In this document: piece after piece, positions 9,713-22,269 of the stretch
How positions within the stretch are numbered: position 1 is the stretch's first letter
Layout of the letters: each line of letters opens with the position of its first letter
Source of the DNA: Spirodela intermedia
Lineage: Eukaryota > Streptophyta > Magnoliopsida > Alismatales > Araceae
Assembly (NCBI GenBank): GCA_902729315.2
Contig: LR746276.1
Span: forward strand, 3,702,169 to 3,766,168
DNA length: 64,000 nucleotides
Reading direction: 5' to 3'
Program-made: the position numbers and the translations under genes
Notes under the pieces: model-generated
Seen by the model: the letters and a program-made list of their open reading frames with translations, nothing else
What the model was told of the DNA's origin: nothing
Databases searched by the model: none

Positions 9713-12700
9713 TTAGATTTTATTAATCTGACGAACTGCATCCATCAACAGTGCAGGCTGCAGCGGTTTCATCAAGTGGAAGTCCATTCCTGCTTGACGA
9801 AAGTCCACTCCCTCTTCTCCCAGAGCGTGAGCCGTAAGAGCTACGATTGGAATGTGGAACCCATGCTGCTTTTCCTCGTCTCGGATTTGCTTTGTGGCCT
9901 GGTATCCATCCATGATCGGCATCTGGGACATGCAGAGCGCAAGAAATCAATGGCAGCTAATAAATAAATATAACTATATATATATATATCGAAATAATCC
10001 CCTTCATTATTAATCTTAAAGCTATAAGCATTCTATGCTGATTGCAACAATTTCTCAATTTCATAAAAATATTATATTTAAGTAAATCAGACGGACGAAT
10101 AAGAGACCACAATTACCTCGCAGTCCATGAAGATAATGTCAAACGGAGGACGTCGCAGGAACCACCCGCTCTGCTGGCGTTGCTTCTCGACTCCCCCATC
10201 TTCTCGGAACCATTCTCCTCGCATGGTCCTTCGAACTAGCTCGACGGCCTCTCTCCCATTCTCGCATGATTCAGCAGTCGCACCAAGCCGGGAGAGAGTG
10301 GCCGAAGTCAGGCGACGCAGCACGGGATTATCTTCGGCAATCAGGACTCTCAGCCCAGACAGCGGCTTATCATCCCTGTGGAAAGGAAGATCCGGATCGC
10401 CTTTCTGGCCGGAGAAAGAAAGAGAAGCTGTTGGTGAATCGAGAAAAGAATCGAGTTTGATCGGATGCATGGATCAGTACAACGCCCCGGCCTACCTCTG
10501 GCAAGATCGGATCCATGGGTTCGCCAAACCCCTGAAGAAGGTCCAGAATAGCCTGAAGACGAGAGCCATGCAGGGGCTTGTGCAGCAGCAAATCACATGG
10601 GACCTCCTTGTTCTTCAGGATTGCTATCTCTGCGGTGGGAGTGTTTGAATTGGCCAGCCAGACGACCCTACATTCATTATGATTGATGCTCTTCAGCAGA
10701 CTGTTCAGTGAAAGATGTGAATTCCGGTAGAATTCAAAACCCATATCGACGATAATCAAGATACGAGCTGCTGATGTGCCTGAGAAGCTCGTCATCTTTG
10801 TGTGAGGGTCATGAATGGCAGCGGGAGCTTTCAGTGGCAGAAGAGGATCTGGTTGGATTTCGCTTGCATTATCGGCGGCCGACGGATCTGATCCTATTCC
10901 AGGTGCTACTGCTGCGTGAGACCTTTCGAAGATGCTCAGGTGGCTAAGAGAAGGCTTCTGCTTTATCTTCTCCAGTGTTGGGGTCAGAAGTTCCCAGTGA
11001 TCGACGACCCACACTCTAACTCCGAGACCCTCCAGCCATCTTGCTAAGATCTTCCTCGTTTCCTCACCCTGGATCAGAAGAACGCCATGCGTGGCTTCGT
11101 GTTTCAAGCCCCTCATGGCTCTGCTGCCGGACTGGACAACCCTGTGGTGGTGCCTGCGTTGGAAGGCCGAGGCAGAAGCGCTTGAGCTGGGTAGGTCTGC
11201 TGGTACTTGGTCCTCAGGAGAGAGAAACTCGACTCCCCCCTCGGCGGCAGCGGCCGCGGTGGACTTGAGAAAGACGTTGAACCTGAAACAGGTCCCTTTC
11301 TCATCCAATCCTTTATCTATGATGTTAATCTCTCCACCCATCAATCGCACCTAGGAATCAAACAATAAAAATAAAAAAATAATACGAAATGGGTCAGAAG
11401 ATTTACGCAGTAATCACGAAACATGAACTTCATAAGATCATGTACTTACATAGGATTGAACTATACCAAGGCCTAGGCCTGTACCCCCCTGTCCATTCAT
11501 CGACTCCTTGACTTGAACAAAGTTCTCAAATATAGACTCCCTCTTATCCCTTGGTATTCCTACACCCGTATCATCTACCTCGAATACGAACTCAATGGCG
11601 TTCGGGTCAAAATCAGCGGAATAGATGGAGCTGCAGTGGCCAAAGACATCTTGGTTCTTGACAGAAAAGCAAGACAGAAGACTCGGGACGGTAGAGAAAT
11701 TGCAGTCGTAAGCATGTGGGTTTGTGAGAGCTTCCAAGTTTAGCCGCCGGGCCCAGGCTCGAACCAAAACATGCCCTTCAAGTGTGAACTTGACGGCATT
11801 ACTTAGTAGGTTGTCGAGAATCTGCTTGAGCCGTCCGGAATCTCCCTTAACACGGGATGAACTCAGAACAGAGCCGTCACAAGGATCCCAGATCACCTCC
11901 AGACCCTTTTTCAGAGCAACAATATGAAAAATATCAACGGACTCTTCGATCACTTTTGCTATGTCGAATTCTGCCTCTTCTAACTGCATCTTTCCAGCCT
12001 CCACTTTACTCATATCAAGCACAGAATTCAATATCCCTGAAAACAAAAACGCATGAAGAAGGCAATTGTTGGAGGGGAGTCAACATTTTCAGAGAAACAA
12101 TCATCCGAATGAGAGACTATAGTTAAGTTGAATCCACAAGTTGGATATAAATGGGGTTGATTTTATATATACTACCAAGTTGAATAAGTACAGCTCAATT
12201 TACATCTCATTATGCACATAAAAGATGAAAACTATGAACAGAAATCCATGTCCCCAGGAAAAGCATCCGACAGTGATGCATTGCTGGGATGATTATCTGA
12301 GGGGAATCACAATTGCAAAGACACAATAATCCCAGAAGGCAGTATAATACAATTGAAGTATAAAATTTCTCAAACATATCATTATTTCTTAAACATGTAA
12401 AATATGACAATGATGCACATCATTTATAATAATATCAAGAGAAATCTCTCTCCATACTGACCATAAAGTTTTGACGCACAGACGTTCATTTGGTCAAGAT
12501 TTTTGTCTAGTTCAGAATGCGGGGAGACCTCTGCTTGGCAAAGCTCTATTAGACCTATAATACCAGCAAGAGAAGTGCGAACATCATGACTTGCACTAGC
12601 AAATGCTAAGCTCTTGTTCATGCTTTTCCTCTCCGCTTGTTGAGTTGCTTCCTTCTGTTTGATTAGAGAGGAATGGAGGAATGTATCTCGTCTTTGATAT

Positions 12701-15006
12701 TTTATGATCCATTGGAATACGAGGACACACGTAACCACTGCCATAAAAAGAACAGATAACAAGAGAAAATATGATATGGTGCCGAACTTGTGGGCATGAC
12801 TAATCAAGCTCACATGTGGGAAGGCTAGCACAAAAACCTAAAAAAAAAAAAAGACAAGTTCAAGATTTATGATCAATATCAAGTAATAGCAACTGAATTA
12901 AAGAAACTTTTGATTACAAACCGTAATTTATCAGCTAATAATTCAATATCAAAAGAATTGTTTATGGACAATCCAAACAAAACCATGGAATGGTGACACG
13001 TAGGAATCTAAAATTTAGTGGAAGGAATCTAAAATTTAGTCTATACTTTACTATCAACAAGTACCCATTTAATATTCAAAAAAAATAAAATAGGGAGACC
13101 AAATCAATTATAAACTATGAAAAAGCAGCATTTAATGGTATTCGAAATATGCCGTAAGAATATGAAAGACAACACCATGAAATAAGATTATCACCCGGTT
13201 CCACTAAAAAATCAAAAAAAATACTGATAAACCAGTATTTACGCATTTGACGGATGGATTCTGCTATGATAATTACCATTTTATGTCTTTTTCTCCTAGT
13301 AACAACCAGAACATTCGTTTTGTTTCTCCTTGAGGCTCTACCCTTATATTCCACTCTTGAAGCTGAAATTAAATCACAGCTATGAAACATTTCCCTCTGA
13401 AATTTCTGAAGGATTCTAAACATGTATTCGTCCATACATGCATCTGTTGAAAAAACTATTTCTCTGTCTGCCGATCTGTGCATTGGTTATGTACAGATGT
13501 GCATGTATGTAGTAAGGAAAATAAGCAATTCAATCAAAAATGTGGTTTTAGACTCTTTTAGTGATTATATGAATCACTTGTGGTTAATAGACAGTGACAA
13601 CGATAGACATTGTTCACATGCTGAATTTAAGCAACCTCCACAAAACACAAAAATCCAGAAGCAAGACAACTTAAATAAATCCATTCGAAAAAAAATTAGT
13701 CATGTAATGAAACAGTGCTTAATAATAGGCAAGTAACCTAGAGGCTTTAAGGCAATCAATTAGCACATCTTACAAATACCGAGATCAAAGACATCAAGTG
13801 ATTATCATTAACTGAGAAACACATAATACTACGCATCGAGCATGGCTGCTATCAAGTGAAATATACGCACCACATTTATTCCAACGTGAAGAGAAGCACA
13901 ATAGAACTTGAATGATTGGCCGCCAATATCCAATATGGTGACATCAACAAAGCCATTTCCAGCATTGCAAGAAACGGCAGACTCCTTTGCGAAGTTACCC
14001 ATTTTTGGGCTCTCTATGTGGATAGAAAGTGTTCCATTGTCAAGGGAGAGGAGGCCATTTGGAATAATTCCGCCTTTTTGTAGGACTTGACCATCGTCCG
14101 TGACCAAGAAAAAGCTCCCACCATGAGCTCCCAAAATGTCTATCATATCCACGAGACCTTGTACAGAAATGCCGAGAGATAAGATTGCAGAAAGAGTCTT
14201 TTCCAAACCCCTGACCTTCACGGGAGCTGTGACAAGGATTAGACGATCCTTAGCTTCATTCCACTTTGACCCCAAGGAAATGAAACTGAAGGTATGAGAG
14301 AAGGCATCATTGAGCCATGTAGTAGTACTGGGAACCACACTTGCAGCAACTGGGTTCCCCACGTGGGTTCCAGTGTCATGATCCACAACTTGAGAATAGT
14401 AGCAAGAGGGCACTGAGGAGCCACTATGAGAAGCTGATCCGTTTGAGAATATCGCAGAAGTTGTGCCATTTCCTTGGCCAAAATATGAGAAGAGGAGGCC
14501 ATCTTCTCGAAAGAACGATACTTGGGTCACAATGGGGTAGAATGCCATGTACGTGAGAAACAGAGCACGAGACACCTGCGTCATATCAAGCAAAATATTC
14601 GCATTCAGGAGAGAGAGAGAGAGAGAGAGAGAGAAGAGAGAGAACATTTAGTCGAGCACCTGCTGATCGGGGGCAGAAAAGGAATTGTTGCTGAAGACCT
14701 TGGCAAGGCTCGAGGAAGAGGCATTCATGTGGTGAAACAAAGACAGGGTCCTGTCACGGGCTGTTCTTAGGGCTGCTTTGTGGACATCATCAGAGGCCTC
14801 CATCACCAGTTGCCCCACCTGGTTTAGGGTGGAATGCCACACGTAAAGCACAAACCCGAGTGATCCTGCGAGCATCTACAATGAAGAAGGTTATGAGTAA
14901 TGCACGTAATGGCAAAAGACAGATGAGGAAGAGTAAGGGTCGCTCAGCTCTTTGTTACCAAGAAGGATAAGAACAAGACAAGCTTTGAGACTGTAGGCTT
15001 TATCAT
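9713..15006 (-). CDS. CKI1: Hybrid histidine kinase, CKI1-like, eight exons
   Basis: Exons (minus strand) are 15,006-14,959, 14,875-14,660, 14,575-13,871, 12,837-12,462, 12,036-11,450, 11,350-10,496, 10,404-10,117 and 9,922-9,713. All join in frame, giving 1,094 residues, close to Arabidopsis CKI1. Order: an N-terminal membrane segment (about 8-28); an extracytoplasmic sensor region with Asn-glycosylation sites; a second membrane segment (about 344-366); the H-box FASASHDVRTSLAG (His about 407); the N-box LKQILDNLLSNAVKF; G-boxes EVDDTGVGIP and GTGLGLGIV; and a C-terminal receiver with VLIAEDN, phospho-acceptor Asp about 1,023 in FMDCE-MPIMDG, and Lys about 1,077. CKI1 activates the cytokinin phosphorelay without binding cytokinin and is needed in the female gametophyte. 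The receiver Asp lies two codons before an intron. A 5'-UTR intron probably precedes the ATG (acceptor TTTTAG at 15,021-15,016). Confidence 0.95.
14609..14636. repeat. (GA)n microsatellite in kinase intron 2
   Basis: A GA run between the second and third kinase exons; on the coding strand it is a CT run. The reading frame continues through it only by chance. Confidence 0.8.
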
Positions 15007-15933
15007 CTCCTCTCGTGCCTAAAACAAAAAATTAAAGTTTTAATCAAGTTCTGCAATTACTATGAATCAAGGCGAACCTTATCAGCGCAAAGTGCACATT
15101 CCACCGATTATTTTTCACAAAATGGATCGCTACGTAGAAGGGAGATGGAGACGAAGAGTTCGGGATGAAGATGAGGAGAGGAAGATTACCCACGGCGGCA
15201 GCAACGACAGCGGAGGGAAGAGTGGGCACCAGTAGCTGGGAGAAGTGGCGGTACAGGCGTCGGTTCCGGCGAAGCCTGCGGTTGGAGGATAGCAGCGGTG
15301 TCGGCGTCGGCGGCGGCGGACAATGGAGGAAGGGGACAATGAGAGGAAACAAGGGGAATCATCAAAATTAGGTACTTCTAAAACCGCATCCAGGGCAGTG
15401 ATTTATATGGGGTCTAGCGCGATATGGAAACCAAAATTGGAAAGAAATAAACCTCAAATTCCAGTCCCTGCTCGATTGCACCCTCGCCGTCCCTGCCTTC
15501 TTTGCCCCCAGCCCTCTGCTCTGTCGCGGCTGGTTTCGCCGCCCACCTCCGGTCCCCAGGCTGCCGCCATTCGCCTTCCCTGTATCTCCGCCACCCACCT
15601 CGGGTCGCCGGGCTTCTGCCGGTCGCCGTCGCTGGATGGCCGCCGCCCATCCGGCCGGATTGAGGCGGCAGTTCTGCGCCTCCATGGAGACGATGGAAAG
15701 TGGCGGGGAGGAAAACACTTTCAATTATTTGGTCTAATTTGGAAATAAAAATTTACTATGGGAGGTTTTGAAAATACATTAAAGTATAGGGGTTTCAAAG
15801 TCAATATCTAGGACGGCTATTTAAATACCATTTTCTTGCTATGATTTGGCTTGCGATTGGCCTTCGTTTTTCGAAGCTTGTTAGGGTTTCCCCTGCCCCT
15901 CCGCTTCGCTCCTCCCTTCCTGAAATCCAGACC
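15007..15933. promoter_or_regulatory. Bidirectional promoter between the CKI1-like gene and TMA7
   Basis: About 930 bp lie between the kinase ATG (-) and the TMA7 ATG (+). On the minus strand a GC-rich, Pro/Arg-coding leader near 15,190-15,350 probably forms a 5'-UTR exon of the kinase; possible donors are GTAATC and GTGGGT near 15,190-15,196. The TMA7 side has TTAGGGTTT (15,881), a telobox-type motif common in translation-related genes, just before its start. Confidence 0.5.
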
Positions 15934-17493
15934 ATGTCGTCCAAGCAAGGTCGGCGTCGCTCCGATTCCCGTCTCATTTTTTTTGGTGTGCTGCTATGAA
16001 TATGTGCTTACGTGCGTGAATGATCGATGTGTGCAGGCGGGAAGGCGAAGCCGCTCAAGCAGCCCAAATCGGAGAAGAAAGATTACGACGAGGTATTTTT
16101 TTCTTCCGACCTTTTCATCTGTTATCATTGACAACTGATTGCATCCGTTTTTCGGTTCTTGGCATGATCGTGAGTTGTACTGTTGTTCCCTGATTATGTA
16201 TTCGGAGATGTCGATTTGGTGATTAGACCGGGATGGCTTTTCTCACATCTGTCCGTATTTTTTTCCGTTAATTGTAAAGGTGATTGATTTCTGTCTAACG
16301 AGCACTTGCTGTAGTTTAACCTCGGCCTTTTTTCCTGGGGCGGAAGATTACGTTCGGACGTCATTTTTTTCTATAAGATGTTTGGAAAAAATAGCTGTTG
16401 TTTTTATTGACTGCCAATGATTGACGCCATTATTTTAATGGTTAGTAGGGTAATGGATTATTGGGCAGACTTGAATGGCGGACTGAATTCCCAGCCGCGG
16501 AGCTTATACATGATTCCAGGAAGTCTTATAATCTAATTTTTATAATTTAATTTATTGATTCTATACGCGGATGGATGGATGGATGAATAAATGGATTTTT
16601 ATCCCTACTTTTGCCCAACCTATTCCAAAATGGTGTGACAGTTTCCTTCTTCAAAGGATTAACCCTATCGGAATCATATTGATCACCATTGAATCGCAAT
16701 CATTGAGCTGCATTTCGAATAATTGCGGTGAGTGCTAGACACCACTTGCATCTCTTTTTAGCTGTTTAAGATTCTAAAAGCAGCCATACCGGATATGCCT
16801 TTCGTGTTTCCACCTCGCCTCTATCTGAATCAGATGCTTTTCGATTCCCATATATTTATCTCGACATCTCCTACAGCTGCATGAGCAGAGATCCTGCCTG
16901 AATTAAGTATTGGATCGAGATCATGGTATTTTCTGTCAATCTATGAAGACATTTGTCATCCCGAAGTTGAATTTGTGCCGAGTTCAACCGCTCAGATATT
17001 TATTCTCCAATCATTTTTATTATCCTGCCTTTTCTCACTGATATTCTGACTCAGCTCTCATTTATGTGGATCTGTCATCACATTTATCTCATTAACTCTT
17101 TTCATGTTTCCAGCAGAATATAAACTTGTATGGCCTATTTGTAAAACTCGCAATAAGCCATTTTTTTCATGTTATTGATAGATTTTGATGCTGCTTAATT
17201 TCATTCGACCAACTTTCACTTTTATTCCCCTTAGTGTTCGAAATGACCCTTATATCGGTTTTCGTAGGCGGACCTTGCCCATCTTCAGAAGAAAAAGGAT
17301 GAGGAGAAGGTAAACAACTCTTCACTCACTAACTAACCCAGACTTCCGCTTAAATATACTTCATTTTTTATTATTTACGGTCCAATGATCAAACCTTTTT
17401 GTGGGAAAACAGGCCCTCAGAGACCTGAAAGCCAAAGCATCACAGAAGGGATCATTCGGCGGATCTGGGCTCAAGAAGAGCGGAAAGAAGTGA
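15934..17493 (+). CDS. TMA7: Translation machinery-associated protein 7, four exons
   Basis: Exons are 15,934-15,949, 16,037-16,092, 17,268-17,309 and 17,413-17,493, encoding 64 residues. The protein starts MSSKQGGKAKPLKQPK, has the acidic/basic helix KKDYDEADLAHLQKKKDEEK and ends with the near-invariant GSFGGSGLKKSGKK, so the match to eukaryotic TMA7 (CCDC72) covers its whole length. TMA7 associates with ribosomes and is linked to translation; its exact step is unclear. Exon 1 codes only five full codons and every exon is tiny, so the gene is easily missed. Introns are 87, 1,175 and 103 nt. It is head-to-head with the CKI1-like gene. Confidence 0.96.
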
Positions 17494-18668
17494 GGGGCTC
17501 TTCTCTCTTGCCTCTCTTTCCTCCCTCTTCTCTCTCTAAGTATGGTGTGATGGTCTCATATCCGAAGCATGATTTGGATTAAAGTCCAACCGCCCATCTC
17601 ACTTTGCCCTCTGCATAGTCCTGTACCGTGTCCTTCATCCTTGGCGCTGCTAGCGTTTTCTAACCATTATATATGGGGTATAATTGACTATGCACTGTGA
17701 AATAAATGTGTGTGCTTGCCTTCTATTCTCGTGCTTCTACTAAAGGATGCGGGTCGGTCGAAGCCCAGAAGCCGGAAAGCCCGACCCGACCCATTTACCC
17801 TGTTCCCGGGCCCTAAAATCTTATGTGAAAAAAGCCCGGATGATTATATGGCTCAATCCTGGACTCAGGAGGTTTGGCCCGCCTCGTGGTCCTCTATTAT
17901 ACCTGTGGAAGGTGTTTCATGAGGGCCGAGTCAACGCCTAACTTGTACTTCTCCGCGATTTTGTGCCCATCTGTGAATTTTACTATTTTCTTGTTCATTT
18001 AAATAAATTAATTAAGAGACTATGCATCATCAAGCAGCTGAGAGCTAGTCGCATGTATTCGGGCGTATATATCGCATTTGATCTTCTTATGTTCACATTG
18101 AAACTGGTAATTATGACATTTTTCCTTTCAGACAGCGTTTTATTTTTCTAATCTTTTAGATTAATCCTGATTTGTGGGGTTTTCGGTAGTCAGTAATGTA
18201 TTTATTTATTTATTTTACTTTTTTTATTTGGTAAATTTTACCGTAGTTTCCAAGTACTCGATAATTATTTGAAAAATCTCCGTCGGGTATATATACTTGT
18301 GAAGCACGAGGCATCGAATAGGCGGCTCCCCGTATTTTCTCAAGAGAGCAGATGTTTTTATACTAACTAATTGGGACGAGAAATTACCTTTCACGAATAT
18401 CACGATCAACATCGTCACAGTCGCCATCTCAGTCTCCATCCCCGTTGAATGCTGTGAAGTTATGGAGAGCCCGCGTGAAGATCTTGCCTTGGACTCGGAC
18501 CAGCTCCCTTCCTCTCCACAACCTTGTTAAGCTAAACTACTGTGAAACTGAACGCTGCTATCGTCCAAATGATAGGCCCAAGCCCTGCACATTCTCTCTC
18601 TACGAACAAGGACACAGAGAGAGAGAAAGAGAGAGAAAGAGAGAGAAAGGGGAGGGGAGATGGGTAGG
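17494..18668. other. Intergenic region 3' of TMA7
   Basis: This holds the 3' UTR/flank of TMA7, then mostly AT-rich DNA with a GC-rich patch at 17,740-17,940, and a GA run (18,616-18,650) next to the DUF3511 stop. No supported gene was seen. Confidence 0.6.
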
Positions 18669-18974
18669 TCAGGCGTAGCGGGCGTCGGAGAAGAGCTTGC
18701 TCTTGAGCCACCTGAAGCTGGTGCGGACGGAGGATTTGAGCTTGTTCTCGGCGACGAACGAGTTGTAGGCGGCGACCCGCTTCTTCCGCTGGTTCTCCGG
18801 GTCGGCGGTATATGAGAACCCGCCGCCGCCGCTGCCGCCGCTGGGCCCGTTGAAGCTGTAGGCGCCGGCGGAGGAGGAGGAGCTCGCCGCTGCGCCCTCG
18901 TCACCGAGACCCACGTACCCGGCGGCGGCGCCGCTCCTCCCCGGCGACATCAGCGGCGGCCTCCTCTTCTCCAT
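18669..18974 (-). CDS. DUF3511 domain protein
   Basis: A single exon of 101 residues. The N-terminal half is Gly/Ser/Ala-rich low complexity. The conserved C-terminal part (about 60-101) reads RKKRVAAYNSFVAENKLKSS, then VRTSFRWLKSKLFSDARYA, the hallmark of the plant DUF3511 family (basic KR patch, VAAY, K-x-S-x-R-x-SFRWLK). Members are short, plant-specific proteins of unknown biochemical function, often stress-responsive. The start at 18,974 gives MEKRRPPL, typical for the family. The CT-rich presumed leader lies beyond the ATG, and no intron is needed. Confidence 0.88.
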   Translation of the reverse strand: MEKRRPPLMSPGRSGAAAGYVGLGDEGAAASSSSSAGAYSFNGPSGGSGGGGFSYTADPENQRKKRVAAYNSFVAENKLKSSVRTSFRWLKSKLFSDARYA

Positions 18975-20768
18975 CCCTGCGATAAGGCGCAGTGGTGAGT
19001 GGTGGCGGGCCGGTTAAATCACCGGCGAGTGGTGGTGGTGGGCGGCGCAGGCTGGTTGGAAAGCGACACCTGCGCCATCATTGCGGGCCCCGCCGGTGAG
19101 CCACTGCAGTCCCTGTCCTCTTCGTCCAACCACCGACCCACCCACCGACCCACTCACCACCCAATGCCGCCGCCGCGACCGGCGGCGCCATCACCAGCTC
19201 TTTACAGGATATCCAGAATGGATACGGAATCCGGCGACCACTCACCTGCCCGATAAAGATGCGTAGCTTGTTTCAACGTGTCAAATCAAGTAATAATGTA
19301 ATGATTCTTTCTCCCGTTCGCCAAATGTAAATTACTATTTTCTCCGGGTCTAACCAGAACCTTTGAAGTGACTTCATTATTGGACCACGGACGGTACACG
19401 TGGCGGTGATTTCTGGTGGGCCCGGCCCGAGGCCCCCCCTTCCCCCCCCCTCTCTCTATCTCTCTCTCTCTCTCTCTCTCCATAGAAATCTTTTTTTCCT
19501 TAATGGAGATGGAGATATCTTTATTTGAATGTGGACCCCGACGAAGTGGGGGCCGACGTGGATTCCACTCCTTGGTGGGGATCGGGCGGGAGCAGATACT
19601 CGTGGGCGCTGACAGAGGTGGGCCCGAAAGCCCGCCGACAACCCGGGCCCACGCCGAGGTGCAGAAGTGACGACTTGGCTTTGACTCCCAGAGTTTCTGA
19701 CTAAAACAGGACAAATCTTGGTTGTGGGTATTGTCGGAAGGAGGAGGACGTCGGAGAAGAATCTTCATTCATTTTGCATCTAGGATTTATTTTTTTAATG
19801 GATAAATAATAATTTCAAATAAACCCGCCACAATTCTATAAACCCTAATTATTATACTCATTTTCATTAAAATAAAGGAAAATATACACCTTTAACGCCC
19901 TTTAATTTTTTTTTTAAGGGACGGATATCCCTTTTTAATTCGCCCTAAAAAATATTAAATGGGACGGTTTTTAATTCTTAATTAGGGCATCATAATGAGG
20001 TATGGGGCCCAAGAAGCCCATTAAAAAAAAGGGAAGCATGAGCAATATTATGTGCACAAATGAGGATTTAAAGAAAAATAAAAAAATGGTCAGGAGTGGG
20101 TTCTTCCGTCACCAATGACTCCATGAGAATTCCGTGATCTCTTAATGGTCAGGAGTGGTAGTTCCCTTGACTCTGCTCAAGGTCAAAGCGGAGTTCGCCA
20201 CATTTTTTTCTTTCACAACTCATAAACTCTGAAGCTCATAACGTTTATGGAAGTAATGGGGTATGATGATGGATTGTGCGTAGGAGGTCTGTGACTCATT
20301 CTTGTGGACCCCAGAAGACTTCCTCTCATCATGGGAGGTGGGGTCCCACTCTACTTCATTTTGTAGAACCCACCACCCACCACGCCAAGTCAAAACGTTT
20401 ACCTCTCGTGAGGAGGATCTTAGCATAATGCCCTCTGATTCCTCCCTTTTCCCTCTCATCTCACAGATCGGAAGAGCTCATAATATTTATTTATTCATCA
20501 TCCCGGATCTAATCTATAGATATAACCTCCCCTCCTCTTAGGCGGGGGTAGACAAACTGATGAGAAGAACGGGCGTTGACGTTGGAGGGATTCCATAACA
20601 GGAAAAATGATTTGACTTTCAAGAATTTCAGTGAATTTCGGCTCCCCCCCAGAATCTTAGCTCGCCCCGGTGGTCATACGATCTGACTCCGTACCGTTCA
20701 CGTTGAGCAAGCAGAGCGATTTATTATTGACTTCGTGCTCGTTGAGAAAGGCGAAACCGGGCTGGGAG
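18975..20768. other. Intergenic region, promoter side of two divergent genes
   Basis: This holds the GC-rich 5' flank of the DUF3511 gene (to about 19,250), a region with GGGCCC-type motifs and a CT run near 19,440-19,480, an AT-rich centre (19,780-20,060), and the 5' flank of the HARBI1-like gene. ORFs here are low-complexity and unsupported. AATGGTCAGGAGTGG is repeated at 20,083 and 20,142. Confidence 0.5.
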
Positions 20769-21989
20769 ATGGAGAACCGGGCGGTCGCCGCCGCCGCGAC
20801 GGCCGCCGTCTCCCAGGCCCTCGTCCTCCTCTTCTCCCTCCCTTCATATTCGTCCTCCTCAGCCGACGACGATCCCACGGCCCTCCTCTTCCACTTTCTT
20901 TCCTCTTTTGAGATCGCCGCCGCCGGGGACCTATTCCTGCCCAGAAATCGCAAGCGGCGGCGACACTTGGACGATCCCGGAGATCCTCCGCCGGGGGCGG
21001 CGGTGGCGGCGGCTCCGATCAGCGTCCGCCGGCAGCCGGATCACTTCAGGCTGGGCCTCGGTGTTGGGGCCTCCACCTTCGAGTGGCTGGCGGGGCTCCT
21101 CGATCCCCTCCTCGACTGGCCCGGCGGGCCACAGGAGCTCCCCGCCGCCGCCGCCAGGCTCGCTGTGGGGCTCTCCCACCTCGCCACCGGAGCTTCCTAC
21201 GGGGACCTCGCCGCCCGCTTTGCCGTCTCCGCCGCCGCCGCCCGCTCCTGCGCCCGCCGCCTCCGCCGCGTCCTCTGCACCAACTTCCGCTTCTGGGTCG
21301 CATTCCCCTCCCCCTCCAGCGAGCTCTCCGCCGGCTTCCGCCACCTCCCCGGCTGCCGCGGCGCCGTCGCCTGCGCCCGCTTCGACCTCGGCGGCAGCGG
21401 TGGCGCCGCCGCCCAGGTGGTCGCCGACGCCTCCTGCCGGATCCTCAACATAGCCGCCGGCTTCCCGAAAGACCAGCCGAGCTCCACGATCCTAAGACGG
21501 TCTTCTCTCTTCCAGGAAGCCGGGAGGCTGATGGGCCCACCGGAGGAGTACTTGGTCGGCGGGGAGGAGTACCCGCTTATGCCGTGGCTGATGGTGCCCT
21601 TCCTGGACGCCAGCGCCGCTTCGCCGGCGGCGTTCAATGCGGTGCACCGCCGGATCATGGCCCGGACGGTGCTACGGACCATCTCGAGCTTGATGAACTG
21701 GGGAGTTCTCAGCTCCGCCATGGAGGGGGAGGAGGACCCGAGGGCGGTGGCGGCGTGCGTTGCTACCTGCGCCATACTCCACAACATGCTACTGTCCAGG
21801 GAGGACTTCTCTTCTCTGACGGCGGCGCCACCGGAGGAGGAGGACGACGACGACGATGGCGATCGCTCGGGCAGCTCCGGCGAGAATCCGCCGGGCGGCG
21901 CCGCCCCTGCGGCGGCGGCACTGAGGGACGCTTTGGCCGACAAGGTCAGAGGAATCCTGACCCAACGGCATCCATCCAGCAGAGGATAA
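20769..21989 (+). CDS. HARBI1/ALP1-like transposase-derived protein, intronless
   Basis: A single exon; from the ATG at 20,769 it encodes 406 residues beginning MENRAVAAAATAAVSQALVL (an upstream in-frame ATG at 20,670 is less likely). PIF/Harbinger landmarks are GVGASTFEWLAGLLDP (about 99-113), a helix-turn-helix-like stretch ATGASYGDLAARFAVSAAA, RILNIAAGFPKD, YLVGGEEYPLMPWLMVPF (261-278), FNAVHRRIMARTVLR and CAILHNMLL (334-342). The DDE residues are gone: the DGT(H) position reads ACAR, GDSGYP reads GGEEYP, and the VERAFG glutamate position reads VLRT. That is expected of a domesticated gene such as plant ALP1, which joins PRC2-type complexes, not an active transposase. The ORF is long, intact and high-GC, supporting selection on the protein. 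There is an acidic run near the C-terminus (EEEDDDDDGD). Confidence 0.85.
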   Translation: MENRAVAAAATAAVSQALVLLFSLPSYSSSSADDDPTALLFHFLSSFEIAAAGDLFLPRNRKRRRHLDDPGDPPPGAAVAAAPISVRRQPDHFRLGLGVGASTFEWLAGLLDPLLDWPGGPQELPAAAARLAVGLSHLATGASYGDLAARFAVSAAAARSCARRLRRVLCTNFRFWVAFPSPSSELSAGFRHLPGCRGAVACARFDLGGSGGAAAQVVADASCRILNIAAGFPKDQPSSTILRRSSLFQEAGRLMGPPEEYLVGGEEYPLMPWLMVPFLDASAASPAAFNAVHRRIMARTVLRTISSLMNWGVLSSAMEGEEDPRAVAACVATCAILHNMLLSREDFSSLTAAPPEEEDDDDDGDRSGSSGENPPGGAAPAAAALRDALADKVRGILTQRHPSSRG

Positions 21990-22269
21990 CCAGAAGAAAT
22001 AAAGGAGCTCCATTTTTCCCACCCGATCATCCCCATCTCGCTGCAAGCGGGTACGAGACCAAGAGGAAGTGGAGTTGACTCATCTTCAGCTCGTCTTAAG
22101 TATGTCATACTTCCAATCCATGAGAGGTTGTTCTCGGGCAATCATGTTGTCTATCCCCGTCCTATCTCCTCACCCCATCGTTTATTTACACAAACCTATG
22201 CCTCAGAACCTATGGCTTGAGTGGGAAAAGGGTTTACACAAACCTATGGCTCAGAACGGGTAAGAAGCT

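Noticed and set aside
21083-22141. Large ORFs overlapping the HARBI1-like gene on both strands (331 and 314 codons)
   Set aside because: They are GC-driven shadows, with Arg/Pro- or Ala/Ser-rich low complexity and no domain, whereas the main frame has conserved transposase motifs.
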